The notes under the pieces are model-generated. The model had not been told where the DNA came from. It did no database searches and saw nothing but the letters and a program-made list of their open reading frames with translations. The translations under genes were made by a program, and so were the position numbers. A stretch of DNA of 64,000 nt from Maea johnstoni (Eukaryota; Annelida; Polychaeta; Spionida; Magelonidae), in contig OZ012684.1 in NCBI GenBank assembly GCA_963942565.1, positions 95,749,055-95,813,054 of the forward strand. Reading direction: 5' to 3'. Below are positions 38,857 to 52,198 of the stretch, piece by piece; position 1 is the stretch's first letter; each line of letters begins with the position of its first letter.

Positions 38857-39957
38857 ATTTGCTTACGACTTTTTAGAGACCAAATGCATCTCAAACAGGA
38901 AGTGTCCCAACATCATGCCTTACTCTCTTTATTTCCTGTTTCTCCTGCCCAGGAAATACTCTAGAATAACGCCAAGGCTCAGGGATCTGTCCACACGTCA
39001 GCCTATACACTCTTGGCAGTCATGTTCTCGTCCTTTGGCTTAGCACCACATTTCAGTGCTGCCATCTATTCGCAGCTAGCAGAAGTGCTACCACCTCGTA
39101 TCTCGCTGCCAAACTCTGGACTGTCCATGGTCTTATGGGGTTAAGTTGTGAATATCCAGTCGTTTAAAATGTTTCAAAGCCTACACCCTCATCCTCATAA
39201 TAGAACCAACTGTGACTGTCTAGGCCATCGGTGAGCAGAGCATTTAAGGTACCACTTACGGTATCTCCAAACCTCACATAGGCTTGCACACAGAAAAGAA
39301 AGATTTTGGCTTTTAATTTTCTTGATATTGAATTTCGCCAAATCGAGGGCGCTTTAAAGTAGCACTTTGGGCATCAAGTCTTATCGGATTTGCTTGAAAC
39401 GTTGGATCTAAATAGCTAATAGTATTACAAATATAGATAGTTAGATTATGCAATCTATAAGTTTAGAAATATGCCTTTTTCTCATTTTCAATGAAAAATC
39501 GGAAAGAAATGGTCATGCAATTTGAACACAGCAAAAAGTAGAGAAAGTGCGATAGTTTTCCCTCTGTTTTGATATTTTTTCCAGATCAAAGGAATTTGAT
39601 GGTTGGCAAGTGTGGATAGCATCTCTGTTTGATAACACTATGCATGTTTTTAATGTGTTTACCCAAAATATTTACAACCTGCAAGGAGCTTACATTTATG
39701 ATTCTCAATGTTTTCTCAATTAAAAGACCTTTCAGGCAATATATACTTTATATAGGCCAAGAAGTCAAATTAAAGCAGGGTAGAGGAAAAACCAGGCCCA
39801 AAAAATGATCCCCGTAAGCTACGTTAAAAGTATTATAAAAATAATAAATTAATAAAATAAAACAAAATAAAATGATATAAAGCAACGAAAAATCAAAGTG
39901 GGAAGCATGGCCATGTATGTTATAAGATAAACATTTAAAAAAAAGTAAAAGAGAGCA

Positions 39958-40075
39958 GCCTACAACACACAGTATTCCCAGGCGGTCACCCATCCAAGTA
40001 CTAACTGCGCTCGATGTTGCTTAACTTCGGTGATCGGACGAGAACCGGTGCATTCAACATGATATGGTCGTAGGC
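39958..40075 (-). rRNA. 5S: 5S rRNA gene 34 (consensus)
   Basis: Full-length consensus copy. B-like spacer 40076-41182 with GCGGTTTAAAG and a private ATAAAGAGTTAG near 40655. Confidence 0.98.
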
Positions 40076-41182
40076 ATTTGCTTACGACTTTTTAGAGACC
40101 AAATGCATCTCAAACAGGAAGTGTCCCAACATCATGCCTTACTCTCTTTATTTCCTGTTTCTCCTGCCCAGGAAATACTCTAGAATAACGCCAAGGCTCA
40201 GGGATCTGTCCACACGTCAGCCTATACACTCTTGGCAGTCATGTTCTCGTCCTTTGGCTTAATTAGCACCACATTTCAGTGCTGCCATCTATTCGCAGCT
40301 AGCAGAAGTGCTACCACCTCGTATCTCACTGCCAAACTCTGGACTGTCCATGGTCTTATGGGGTTAAGTTGTGAATATCCAGTCGTTTAAAATGTTTCAA
40401 AGCCTACACCCTCATCCTCATAATAGAACCAACTGTGACTGTCTAGGCCATCGGTGAGCAGAGCATTTAAGGTACCACTTACGGTATCTCCAAACCTCAC
40501 ATAGGCTTGCACACAGAAAAGAAAGATTTTGGCTTTTAATTTTCTCGATATTGAATTTCACCAAATCGAGGGCGGTTTAAAGTAGCACTTTGGGCATCAA
40601 GTCTTATCGGATTTGCTTGAAACGTTGGATCTAAATAGCTAATAGTATTACAAATATAAAGAGTTAGATCATGCAATCTAGAAGTTTAGAAATATGCCTT
40701 TTTCTCATTTTCAATGAAAAATCGGAAAGAAATGGTCATGCAATTTGAACACAGTAAAAAGTAGAGAAAGTGCGATAGTTTTCCCTCTGTTTTGATATTT
40801 TCTCCAGATCAATGGAATTTGATGGTCGGCAAGTGTGGATAGCATCTCTGTTTGATAACACTATGCATGTTTTTAATGTGTTAACCCCAAATATTTACAA
40901 CCTGCAAGGAGCTTACATTTATGATTCTCAATGTTTTCTCAATTAAAAGACCTTTCAGGCAATATATACTTTATATAGGCCAAGAAGTCAAATAAAAGCA
41001 GGGTAGAGGAAAAACCAGGCCCAAAAAATGATCCCCGTAAGCTACGTTAAAAGTATTATAAAAATAATAAATTAATAAAATAAAACAAAATAAAATGATA
41101 TAAAGCAACGAAAAATCAAAGTGGGAAGCATGGCCATGTATGTTATAAGATAAACATTAAAAAAAAAATTAAAAAGAGAGCA

Positions 41183-41300
41183 GCCTACAACACACAGTAT
41201 TCCCAGGCGGTGACCCATCCAAGTACTAACTGCGCTCGATGTTGCTTAACTTCGGTGATCGGACGAGAACCGGTGCATTCAACATGATATGGTCGTAGTC
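41183..41300 (-). rRNA. 5S: 5S rRNA gene 35 (variant C2A, G89C)
   Basis: C2A breaks helix I and G89C changes box C (GGGTCACCGCC). Gene 41 is identical. Gene 29 has only C2A, so G89C arose before the last duplication of the 7.24-kb block. Spacer 41301-42403 matches that of gene 29 except CATTTATGTG. Confidence 0.94.
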
Positions 41301-42403
41301 ATTTGCTTACGACTTTTTAGAGACCAAATGCATCTCAAACAGGAAGTGTCCCAACATCATGCCTTACTCTCTTTATTTCCTGTTTCTCCTGCCCAGGAAA
41401 TACTCTAGAATAACGCCAAGGCTCAGGGATCTGTCCACACGTCAGCCTATACACTCTTGGCAGTCATGTTCTCGTCCTTTGGCTTAGCACCACATTTATG
41501 TGCTGCCATCTATTCGCAGCTAGCAGAAGTGCTACCACCTCGTATCTCTCTGCCAAACTCTGGACTGTCCATGGTCTTATGGGGTTAAGTTGTGAATATC
41601 CAGTCGTTTAAAATGTTTCAAAGCCTACACCCTCATCCTCATAATAGAACCAACTGTGACTGTCTAGGCCATCGGTGAGCAGAGCATTTAAGGTACCACT
41701 TACGGTATCTCCAAACCTCACATAGGCTTGCACACAGAAAAGAAAGATTTTGGCTTTTAATTTTCTTGATATTGAATTTCGCCAAATCGAGGGCGCTTTA
41801 AAGTAGCACTTTGGGCATCAAGTCTTATCGGATTTGCTTCAAACGTTGGATCTAAATAGCTAATAGTATTACAAATATAAATAGTTAGATTATGCAATCT
41901 AGAAGTTTAGAAATATGCCTTTTTCTCATTTTCAATGAAAAATCGGAAAGAAATGGTCATGCAATTTGAACACAGCAAAAAGTAGAGAAAGTGCGATAGT
42001 TTTCCCTCTGTTTTGATATTTTCTCCAGATCAATGGAATTTGATGGTCGGCAAGTGTGGATAGCATCTCTGTTTGATAACACTATGCATGTTTTTAATGT
42101 GTTTACCCCAAATATTTACAACCTGCAAGGAGCTTACATTTATGATTCTCAATGTTTTCTCAATTGAAAGACCTTTCAGGCAATATATACTTTATATAGG
42201 CCAAGAAGTCAAATTAAAGCAGGGTAGAGGAAAAACCAGGCCCAAAAAATGATCCCCGTAAGCTACGTTAAAAGTATTATAAAAATAGTAAATTAATAAA
42301 ATAAAACAAAATAAAATGATATAAAGCAACGAAAAATCAAAGTGGGAAGCATGGTCATGTATGTTATAAGATAAACATTAAAAAAAAATTTAAAAAGAGA
42401 GCA

Positions 42404-42521
42404 GCCTACAACACACAGTATTCCCAGGCGGTCACCCATCCAAGTACTAACTGCGCTCGATGTTGCTTAACTTCGGTGATCGGACGAGAACCGGTGCATT
42501 CAACATGATATGGTCGTAGGC
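42404..42521 (-). rRNA. 5S: 5S rRNA gene 36 (consensus)
   Basis: Full-length consensus copy, the higher-order counterpart of gene 30. Spacer 42522-43622 repeats its CTTATGAGG and AAGTTTTATCAG markers. Confidence 0.98.
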
Positions 42522-43622
42522 ATTTGCTTACGACTTTTTAGAGACCAAATGCATCTCAAACAGGAAGTGTCCCAACATCATGCCTTACTCTCTTTATTTC
42601 CTGTTTCTCCTCCCCAGGAAATACTCTAGAATAACGCCAAGGCTCAGGGATCTGTCCACACGTCAGCCTATACACTCTTGGCAGTCATGTTCTCGTCCTT
42701 TGGCTTAGCACCACATTTCAGTGCTGCCATCTATTCGCAGCTAGCAGAAGTGCTACCACCTCGTATCTCGCTGCCAAACTCTGGACTGTCCATGGTCTTA
42801 TGAGGTTAAGTTGTGAATATCTAGTCGTTTAAAATGTTTCAAAGCCTACACCCTCATCCTCATAATAGAACCAACTGTGACTGTCTAGGCCATCGGTGAG
42901 CAGAGCATTTAAGGTACCACTTACGGTATCTCCAAACCTCACATAGGCTTGCACACAGAAAAGAAAGATTTTGGCTTTTAATTTTCTCGATATTGAATTT
43001 CACCAAATCGAGGGCGCTTTAAAGTAGCACTTTGGGCATCAAGTTTTATCAGATTTGCTTGAAACGTTGGATCTAAATAGCTAATAGTATTACAAATATA
43101 AATAGTTAGATTATGCAATCTAGAAGTTTAGAAATATACCTTTTTCTCATTTTCAATGAAAAATCGGAAAGAAATGGTCATGCAATTTGAACACAGCAAA
43201 AAGTAGAGAAAGTGCGATAGTTTTCCCTCTGTTTTGATATTTTCTCCAGATCAATGGAATTTGATGGTCGGCAAGTGTGGATAGCATCTCTGTTTGATAA
43301 CATTATGCATGTTTTAATGTGTTAACCCCAAATATTTACAACCTGCAAGGAGCTTACATTTATGATTCTCAATGTTTTCTCAATTAAAAGACCTTTCAGG
43401 CAATATATACTTTATATAGGCCAAGAAGTCAAATAAAAGCAGGGTAGAGGAAAAACCAGGCCCAAAAAATGATCCCCGTAAGCTACGTTAAAAGTATTAT
43501 AAAAATAATAAATTAATAAAATAAAACAAAATAAAATGATATAAAGCAACGAAAAATCAAAGTGGGAAGCATGGCCATGTATGTTATAAGATAAACATTA
43601 AAAAAAAAATAAAAAGAGAGCA

Positions 43623-43740
43623 GCCTACAACACACAGTATTCCCAGGCGGTCACCCATCCAAGTACTAACTGCGCTCGATGTTGCTTAACTTCGGTGATC
43701 GGACGAGAACCGGTGCATTCAACATGATATGGTCGTAGGC
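43623..43740 (-). rRNA. 5S: 5S rRNA gene 37 (consensus)
   Basis: Full-length consensus copy, counterpart of gene 31. Spacer 43741-44840 repeats GGCTTCCACACAG. Confidence 0.98.
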
Positions 43741-44840
43741 ATTTGCTTACGACTTTTTAGAGACCAAATGCATCTCAAACAGGAAGTGTCCCAACATCAT
43801 GCCTTACTCTCTTTATTTCCTGTTTCTCCTGCCCAGGAAATACTCTAGAATAACGCCAAGGCTCAGGGATCTGTCCACACGTCAGCCTATACACTCTTGG
43901 CAGTCATGTTCTCGTCCTTTGGCTTAGCACCACATTTCAGTGCTGCCATCTATTCGCAGCTAGCAGAAGTGCTACCACCTCGTATCTCGCTGCCAAACTC
44001 TGGACTGTCCATGGTCTTATGGGGTTAAGTTGTGAATATCCAGTCGTTTAAAATGTTTCAAAGCCTACACCCTCATCCTCATAATAGAACCAACTGTGAC
44101 TGTCTAGGCCATCGGTGAGCAGAGCATTTAAGGTACCACTTACGGTATCTCCAAACCTCACATAGGCTTCCACACAGAAAAGAAAGATTTTGGCTTTTAA
44201 TTTTCTTGATATTGAATTTCGCCAAATCGAGGGCGCTTTAAAGTAGCACTTTGGGCATCAAGTCTTATCGGATTTGCTTGAAACGTTGGATCTAAATAGC
44301 TAATAGTATTACAAATATAAATAGTTAGATTATGCAATCTATAAGTTTAGAAATATGCCTTTTTCTCATTTTCAATGAAAAATCGGAAAGAATTGGTCAT
44401 GCAATTTGAACACAGCAAAAAGTAGAGAAAGTGCGATAGTTTTCCCTCTGTTTTGATATTTTCTCCAGATCAAAGGAATTTGATGGTTGGCAAGTGTGGA
44501 TAGCATCTCTGTTTGATAACACTATGCATGTTTTTAATGTGTTTACCCAAAATATTTACAACCTGCAAGGAGCTTACATTTATGATTCTCAATGTTTTCT
44601 CAATTAAAAGACCTTTCAGGCAATATATACTTTATATAGGCCAAGAAGTCAAATTAAAGCAGGGTAGAGGAAAAACCAGGCCCAAAAATGATCCCCGTAA
44701 GCTACGTTAAAAGTATTATAAAAATAATAAATTAATAAAATAAAACAAAATAAAATGATATAAAGCAACGAAAAATCAAAGTGGGAAGCATGGCCATGTA
44801 TGTTATAAGATAAACATTAAAAAAAAAGTAAAAGAGAGCA

Positions 44841-44958
44841 GCCTACAACACACAGTATTCCCAGGCGGTCACCCATCCAAGTACTAACTGCGCTCGATGT
44901 TGCTTAACTTCGGTGATCGGACGAGAACCGGTGCATTCAACATGATATGGTCGTAGGC
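44841..44958 (-). rRNA. 5S: 5S rRNA gene 38 (consensus)
   Basis: Full-length consensus copy, counterpart of gene 32. A shortened spacer follows (44959-45977). Confidence 0.98.
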
Positions 44959-45977
44959 ATTTGCTTACGACTTTTTAGAGACCAAATGCATCTCAAACAG
45001 GAAGTGTCCCAACATCATGCCTTACTCTCTTTATTTCCTGTTTCTCCTGCCCAGGAAATACTCTAGAATAACGCCAAGGCTCAGGGATCTGTCCACACGT
45101 CAGCCTATACACTCTTGGCAGTCATGTTCTCGTCCTTTGGCTTAATTAGCACCACATTTTAGTGCTGCCATCTATTCGCAGCTAGCAGAAGTGCTACCAC
45201 CTCGTATCTCACTGCCAAACTCTGGACTGTCCATGGTCTTATGGGGTTAAGTTGTGAATATCCAGTCGTTTAAAATGTTTCAAAGCCTACACCCTCATCC
45301 TCATAATAGAACCAACTGTGACTGTCTAGGCCATCGGTGAGCAGAGCATTTAAGGTACCACTTACGGTATCTCCAAACCTCACATAGGCTTGCACACAGA
45401 AAAGAAAGATTTTGGCTTTTAATTTTCTCGATATTGAATTTCACCAAATCGAGGGCGGTTTAAAGTAGCACTTTGGGCATCAAGTCTTATCGGATTTGCT
45501 TGAAACGTTGGATCTAAATAGCTAATAGTATTACAAATATAAATAGTTAGATCATGCAATCTAGAAGTTTAGAAATATGCCTTTTTCTCATTTTCAATGA
45601 AAAATCGGAAAGAAATGGTCATGCAATTTGAACACAGTAAAAAGTAGAGAAAGTGCGATAGTTTTCCCTCTGTTTTGATATTTTCTCCAGATCAATGGAA
45701 TTTGATGGTCGGCAAGTGTGGATAGCATCTCTGTTTGATAACACTATGCATGTTTTTAATGTGTTAACCCCAAATATTTACAACCTGCAAGGAGCTTACA
45801 TTTATGATTCTCAATGTTTTCTCAATTAAAAGACCTTTCAGGCAATATATACTTTATATAGGCCAAGAAGTCAAATAAAAGCAGGGTAGAGGAAAAACCA
45901 GGCCCAAAAAAGAAGCATGGGAAGCATGGCCATGTATGTTATAAGATAAACATTTAAAAAAAAAGTAAAAGAGAGCA
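44959..45977 (-). repeat. Shortened 5S spacer, copy 4
   Basis: Same deletion and filler, near 45911, and the same CACATTTTAGTGC. Part of higher-order repeat copy 2. Confidence 0.92.
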
Positions 45978-46095
45978 TCCTACAACACACAGTATTCCCA
46001 GGCGGTCGCCCATCCAAGTACTAACTGCGCTCGATGTTGCTTAACTTCGGTGATCGGACGAGAACCGGTGCATTCAACATGATATGGTCGTAGGC
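45978..46095 (-). rRNA. 5S: 5S rRNA gene 39 (variant T88C, C118A)
   Basis: Counterpart of gene 33 with the same two changes. Spacer 46096-47196 repeats ATATAGATAG and ATATTTTTTCCAG. Confidence 0.95.
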
Positions 46096-47196
46096 ATTTG
46101 CTTACGACTTTTTAGAGACCAAATGCATCTCAAACAGGAAGTGTCCCAACATCATGCCTTACTCTCTTTATTTCCTGTTTCTCCTGCCCAGGAAATACTC
46201 TAGAATAACGCCAAGGCTCAGGGATCTGTCCACACGTCAGCCTATACACTCTTGGCAGTCATGTTCTCGTCCTTTGGCTTAGCACCACATTTCAGTGCTG
46301 CCATCTATTCGCAGCTAGCAGAAGTGCTACCACCTCGTATCTCGCTGCCAAACTCTGGACTGTCCATGGTCTTATGGGGTTAAGTTGTGAATATCCAGTC
46401 GTTTAAAATGTTTCAAAGCCTACACCCTCATCCTCATAATAGAACCAACTGTGACTGTCTAGGCCATCGGTGAGCAGAGCATTTAAGGTACCACTTACGG
46501 TATCTCCAAACCTCACATAGGCTTGCACACAGAAAAGAAAGATTTTGGCTTTTAATTTTCTTGATATTGAATTTCGCCAAATCGAGGGCGCTTTAAAGTA
46601 GCACTTTGGGCATCAAGTCTTATCGGATTTGCTTGAAACGTTGGATCTAAATAGCTAATAGTATTACAAATATAGATAGTTAGATTATGCAATCTATAAG
46701 TTTAGAAATATGCCTTTTTCTCATTTTCAATGAAAAATCGGAAAGAAATGGTCATGCAATTTGAACACAGCAAAAAGTAGAGAAAGTGCGATAGTTTTCC
46801 CTCTGTTTTGATATTTTTTCCAGATCAAAGGAATTTGATGGTTGGCAAGTGTGGATAGCATCTCTGTTTGATAACACTATGCATGTTTTTAATGTGTTTA
46901 CCCAAAATATTTACAACCTGCAAGGAGCTTACATTTATGATTCTCAATGTTTTCTCAATTAAAAGACCTTTCAGGCAATATATACTTTATATAGGCCAAG
47001 AAGTCAAATTAAAGCAGGGTAGAGGAAAAACCAGGCCCAAAAAATGATCCCCGTAAGCTACGTTAAAAGTATTATAAAAATAATAAATTAATAAAATAAA
47101 ACAAAATAAAATGATATAAAGCAACGAAAAATCAAAGTGGGAAGCATGGCCATGTATGTTATAAGATAAACATTTAAAAAAAAGTAAAAGAGAGCA

Positions 47197-47314
47197 GCCT
47201 ACAACACACAGTATTCCCAGGCGGTCACCCATCCAAGTACTAACTGCGCTCGATGTTGCTTAACTTCGGTGATCGGACGAGAACCGGTGCATTCAACATG
47301 ATATGGTCGTAGGC
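47197..47314 (-). rRNA. 5S: 5S rRNA gene 40 (consensus)
   Basis: Full-length consensus copy, counterpart of gene 34. B-like spacer 47315-48421 with GCGGTTTAAAG. Confidence 0.98.
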
Positions 47315-48421
47315 ATTTGCTTACGACTTTTTAGAGACCAAATGCATCTCAAACAGGAAGTGTCCCAACATCATGCCTTACTCTCTTTATTTCCTGTTTC
47401 TCCTGCCCAGGAAATACTCTAGAATAACGCCAAGGCTCAGGGATCTGTCCACACGTCAGCCTATACACTCTTGGCAGTCATGTTCTCGTCCTTTGGCTTA
47501 ATTAGCACCACATTTCAGTGCTGCCATCTATTCGCAGCTAGCAGAAGTGCTACCACCTCGTATCTCACTGCCAAACTCTGGACTGTCCATGGTCTTATGG
47601 GGTTAAGTTGTGAATATCCAGTCGTTTAAAATGTTTCAAAGCCTACACCCTCATCCTCATAATAGAACCAACTGTGACTGTCTAGGCCATCGGTGAGCAG
47701 AGCATTTAAGGTACCACTTACGGTATCTCCAAACCTCACATAGGCTTGCACACAGAAAAGAAAGATTTTGGCTTTTAATTTTCTCGATATTGAATTTCAC
47801 CAAATCGAGGGCGGTTTAAAGTAGCACTTTGGGCATCAAGTCTTATCGGATTTGCTTGAAACGTTGGATCTAAATAGCTAATAGTATTACAAATATAAAT
47901 AGTTAGATCATGCAATCTAGAAGTTTAGAAATATGCCTTTTTCTCATTTTCAATGAAAAATCGGAAAGAAATGGTCATGCAATTTGAACACAGTAAAAAG
48001 TAGAGAAAGTGCGATAGTTTTCCCTCTGTTTTGATATTTTCTCCAGATCAATGGAATTTGATGGTCGGCAAGTGTGGATAGCATCTCTGTTTGATAACAC
48101 TATGCATGTTTTTAATGTGTTAACCCCAAATATTTACAACCTGCAAGGAGCTTACATTTATGATTCTCAATGTTTTCTCAATTAAAAGACCTTTCAGGCA
48201 ATATATACTTTATATAGGCCAAGAAGTCAAATAAAAGCAGGGTAGAGGAAAAACCAGGCCCAAAAAATGATCCCCGTAAGCTACGTTAAAAGTATTATAA
48301 AAATAATAAATTAATAAAATAAAACAAAATAAAATGATATAAAGCAACGAAAAATCAAAGTGGGAAGCATGGCCATGTATGTTATAAGATAAACATTAAA
48401 AAAAAAATTAAAAAGAGAGCA

Positions 48422-48539
48422 GCCTACAACACACAGTATTCCCAGGCGGTGACCCATCCAAGTACTAACTGCGCTCGATGTTGCTTAACTTCGGTGATCG
48501 GACGAGAACCGGTGCATTCAACATGATATGGTCGTAGTC
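48422..48539 (-). rRNA. 5S: 5S rRNA gene 41 (variant C2A, G89C)
   Basis: Identical to gene 35. It closes the second 7,239-bp block. Spacer 48540-49641 no longer follows the block: it has TATCTAGTCG, GGGTGCTTTAAAG, CTTATCAG and GTTTACTCC. Confidence 0.94.
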
Positions 48540-49641
48540 ATTTGCTTACGACTTTTTAGAGACCAAATGCATCTCAAACAGGAAGTGTCCCAACATCATG
48601 CCTTACTCTCTTTATTTCCTGTTTCTCCTGCCCAGGAAATACTCTAGAATAACGCCAAGGCTCAGGGATCTGTCCACACGTCAGCCTATACACTCTTGGC
48701 AGTCATGTTCTCGTCCTTTGGCTTAGCACCACATTTCAGTGCTGCCATCTATTCGCAGCTAGCAGAAGTGCTACCACCTCGTATCTCTCTGCCAAACTCT
48801 GGACTGTCCATGGTCTTATGGGGTTAAGTTGTGAATATCTAGTCGTTTAAAATGTTTCAAAGCCTACACCCTCATCCTCATAATAGAACCAACTGTGACT
48901 GTCTAGGCCATCGGTGAGCAGAGCATTTAAGGTACCACTTACGGTATCTCCAAACCTCACATAGGCTTGCACACAGAAAAGAAAGATTTTGGCTTTTAAT
49001 TTTCTCGATATTGAATTTCACCAAATCGAGGGTGCTTTAAAGTAGCACTTTGGGCATCAAGTCTTATCAGATTTGCTTGAAACGTTGGATCTAAATAGCT
49101 AATAGTATTACAAATATAAATAGTTAGATTATGCAATCTAGAAGTTTAGAAATATACCTTTTTCTCATTTTCAATGAAAAATCGGAAAGGAATGGTCATG
49201 CAATTTGAACACAGCAAAAAGTAGAGAAAGTGCGATAGTTTTCCCTCTGTTTTGATATTTTCTCCAGATCAATGGAATTTGATGGTCGGCAAGTGTGGAT
49301 AGCATCTCTGTTTGATAACATTATGCATGTTTTAATGTGTTTACTCCAAATATTTACAACCTGCAAGGAGCTTACATTTATGATTCTCAATGTTTTCTCA
49401 ATTAAAAGACCTTTCAGGCAATATATACTTTATATAGGCCAAGAAGTCAAATTAAAGCAGGGTAGAGGAAAAACCAGGCCCAAAAAATTATCCCCGTAAG
49501 CTACGTTAAAAGTATTATAAAAATAATAAATTAATAAAATAAAACAAAATAAAATGATATAAAGCAACGAAAAATCAAAGTGGGAAGCATGGCCATGTAT
49601 GTTATAAGATAAACATTTAAAAAAAAATGTAAAAGAGAGCA

Positions 49642-49759
49642 TCCTACAACACACAGTATTCCCAGGCGGTCACCCATCCAAGTACTAACTGCGCTCGATG
49701 TTGCTTAACTTCGGTGATCGGACGAGAACCGGTGCATTCAACATGATATGGTCGTAGGC
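49642..49759 (-). rRNA. 5S: 5S rRNA gene 42 (variant C118A)
   Basis: Only the helix I terminal change. Its 3' flank (AAAATGTAAAAG in window orientation) is private. Spacer 49760-50860 has CATTTATGTG, TCTCTCTGCC and GTTTACTCC; the spacer after gene 53 matches it. Confidence 0.96.
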
Positions 49760-50860
49760 ATTTGCTTACGACTTTTTAGAGACCAAATGCATCTCAAACA
49801 GGAAGTGTCCCAACATCATGCCTTACTCTCTTTATTTCCTGTTTCTCCTGCCCAGGAAATACTCTAGAATAACGCCAAGGCTCAGGGATCTGTCCACACG
49901 TCAGCCTATACACTCTTGGCAGTCATGTTCTCGTCCTTTGGCTTAGCACCACATTTATGTGCTGCCATCTATTCGCAGCTAGCAGAAGTGCTACCACCTC
50001 GTATCTCTCTGCCAAACTCTGGACTGTCCATGGTCTTATGGGGTTAAGTTGTGAATATCCAGTCGTTTAAAATGTTTCAAAGCCTACACCCTCATCCTCA
50101 TAATAGAACCAACTGTGACTGTCTAGGCCATCGGTGAGCAGAGCATTTAAGGTACCACTTACGGTATCTCCAAACCTCACATAGGCTTGCACACAGAAAA
50201 GAAAGATTTTGGCTTTTAATTTTCTCGATATTGAATTTCACCAAATCGAGGGCGCTTTAAAGTAGCACTTTGGGCATCAAGTCTTATCAGATTTGCTTGA
50301 AACGTTGGATCTAAATAGCTAATAGTATTACAAATATAAATAGTTAGATTATGCAATCTAGAAGTTTAGAAATATACCTTTTTCTCATTTTCAATGAAAA
50401 ATCGGAAAGAAATGGTCATGCAATTTGAACACAGCAAAAAGTAGAGAAAGTGCGATAGTTTTCCCTCTGTTTTGATATTTTCTCCAGATCAATGGAATTT
50501 GATGGTCGGCAAGTGTGGATAGCATCTCTGTTTGATAACATTATGCATGTTTTAATGTGTTTACTCCAAATATTTACAACCTGCAAGGAGCTTACATTTA
50601 TGATTCTCAATGTTTTCTCAATTAAAAGACCTTTCAGGCAATATATACTTTATATAGGCCAAGAAGTCAAATTAAAGCAGGGTAGAGGAAAAACCAGGCC
50701 CAAAAAATTATCCCCGTAAGCTACGTTAAAAGTATTATAAAAATAATAAATTAATAAAATAAAACAAAATAAAATGATATAAAGCAACGAAAAATCAAAG
50801 TGGGAAGCATGGTCATGTATGTTATAAGATAAACATTTAAAAAAAAAGTAAAAGAGAGCA

Positions 50861-50978
50861 TCCTACAACACACAGTATTCCCAGGCGGTCACCCATCCAA
50901 GTACTAACTGCGCTCGATGTTGCTTAACTTCGGTGATCGGACGAGAACCGGTGCATTCAACATGATATGGTCGTAGGC
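50861..50978 (-). rRNA. 5S: 5S rRNA gene 43 (variant C118A)
   Basis: Only C118A. The 3' flank has CATGGTCATGTATG, which both right-arm genes 52 and 53 share. Spacer 50979-52080 has CTCCTCCCCAGG and TATCTAGTCG. Confidence 0.96.
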
Positions 50979-52080
50979 ATTTGCTTACGACTTTTTAGAG
51001 ACCAAATGCATCTCAAACAGGAAGTGTCCCAACATCATGCCTTACTCTCTTTATTTCCTGTTTCTCCTCCCCAGGAAATACTCTAGAATAACGCCAAGGC
51101 TCAGGGATCTGTCCACACGTCAGCCTATACATTCTTGGCAGTCATGTTCTCGTCCTTTGGCTTAGCACCACATTTCAGTGCTGCCATCTATTCGCAGCTA
51201 GCAGAAGTGCTACCACCTCGTATCTCGCTGCCAAACTCTGGACTGTCCATGGTCTTATGGGGTTAAGTTGTGAATATCTAGTCGTTTAAAATGTTTCAAA
51301 GCCTACACCCTCATCCTCATAATAGAACCAACTGTGACTGTCTAGGCCATCGGTGAGCAGAGCATTTAAGGTACCACTTACGGTATCTCCAAACCTCACA
51401 TAGGCTTGCACACAGAAAAGAAAGATTTTGGCTTTTAATTTTCTCGATATTGAATTTCACCAAATCGAGGGCGCTTTAAAGTAGCACTTTGGGCATCAAG
51501 TCTTATCAGATTTGCTTGAAACGTTGGATCTAAATAGCTAATAGTATTACAAATATAAATAGTTAGATTATGCAATCTAGAAGTTTAGAAATATACCTTT
51601 TTCTCATTTTCAATGAAAAATCGGAAAGAAATGGTCATGCAATTTGAACACAGCAAAAAGTAGAGAAAGTGCGATAGTTTTCCCTCTGTTTTGATATTTT
51701 CTCCAGATCAATGGAATTTGATGGTCGGCAAGTGTGGATAGCATCTCTGTTTGATAACATTATGCATGTTTTAATGTGTTTACTCCAAATATTTACAACC
51801 TGCAAGGAGCTTACATTTATGATTCTCAATGTTTTCTCAATTAAAAGACCTTTCAGGCAATATATACTTTATATAGGCCGAGAAGTCAAATTAAAGCAGG
51901 GTAGAGGAAAAACCAGGCCCAAAAAATTATCCCCGTAAGCTACGTTAAAAGTATTATAAAAATAATAAATTAATAAAATAAAACAAAATAAAATGATATA
52001 AAGCAACGAAAAATCAAAGTGGGAAGCATGGCCATGTATGTTATAAGATAAACATTTAAAAAAAAAAGTAAAAGAGAGCA

Positions 52081-52198
52081 TCCTACAACACACAGTATTC
52101 CCAGGCGGTCACCCATCCAAGTACTAACTGCGCTCGATGTTGCTTAACTTCGGTGATCGGACGAGAACCGGTGCATTCAACATGATATGGTCGTAGGC
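52081..52198 (-). rRNA. 5S: 5S rRNA gene 44 (variant C118A)
   Basis: Only C118A; the mirror partner is gene 51. Its 5' spacer (52199-53272) lacks about 29 bp after GCAGCTAGC and has CACCTTTATCC. Confidence 0.96.

Larger units (their letters stand above)
33944..41182 (-). repeat. Higher-order repeat, copy 1 (six 5S units, 7,239 bp)
   Basis: Genes 29-34 with their spacers. The order of markers (C2A gene, CTTATGAGG spacer, GGCTTCCACACAG spacer, shortened spacer, T88C/C118A gene, ATATAGATAG spacer, GCGGTTT spacer) is repeated exactly 7,239 bp downstream. Confidence 0.9.
41183..48421 (-). repeat. Higher-order repeat, copy 2 (six 5S units, 7,239 bp)
   Basis: Genes 35-40 repeat the unit order of genes 29-34, with identical lengths. 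Differences I could see are few: CATTTATG against CATTTCAG near 41496, G89C in the first gene, and ATAAAGAG near 40655 in the other copy. Block ends are approximate because gene 41 also begins like gene 35. Confidence 0.9.
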
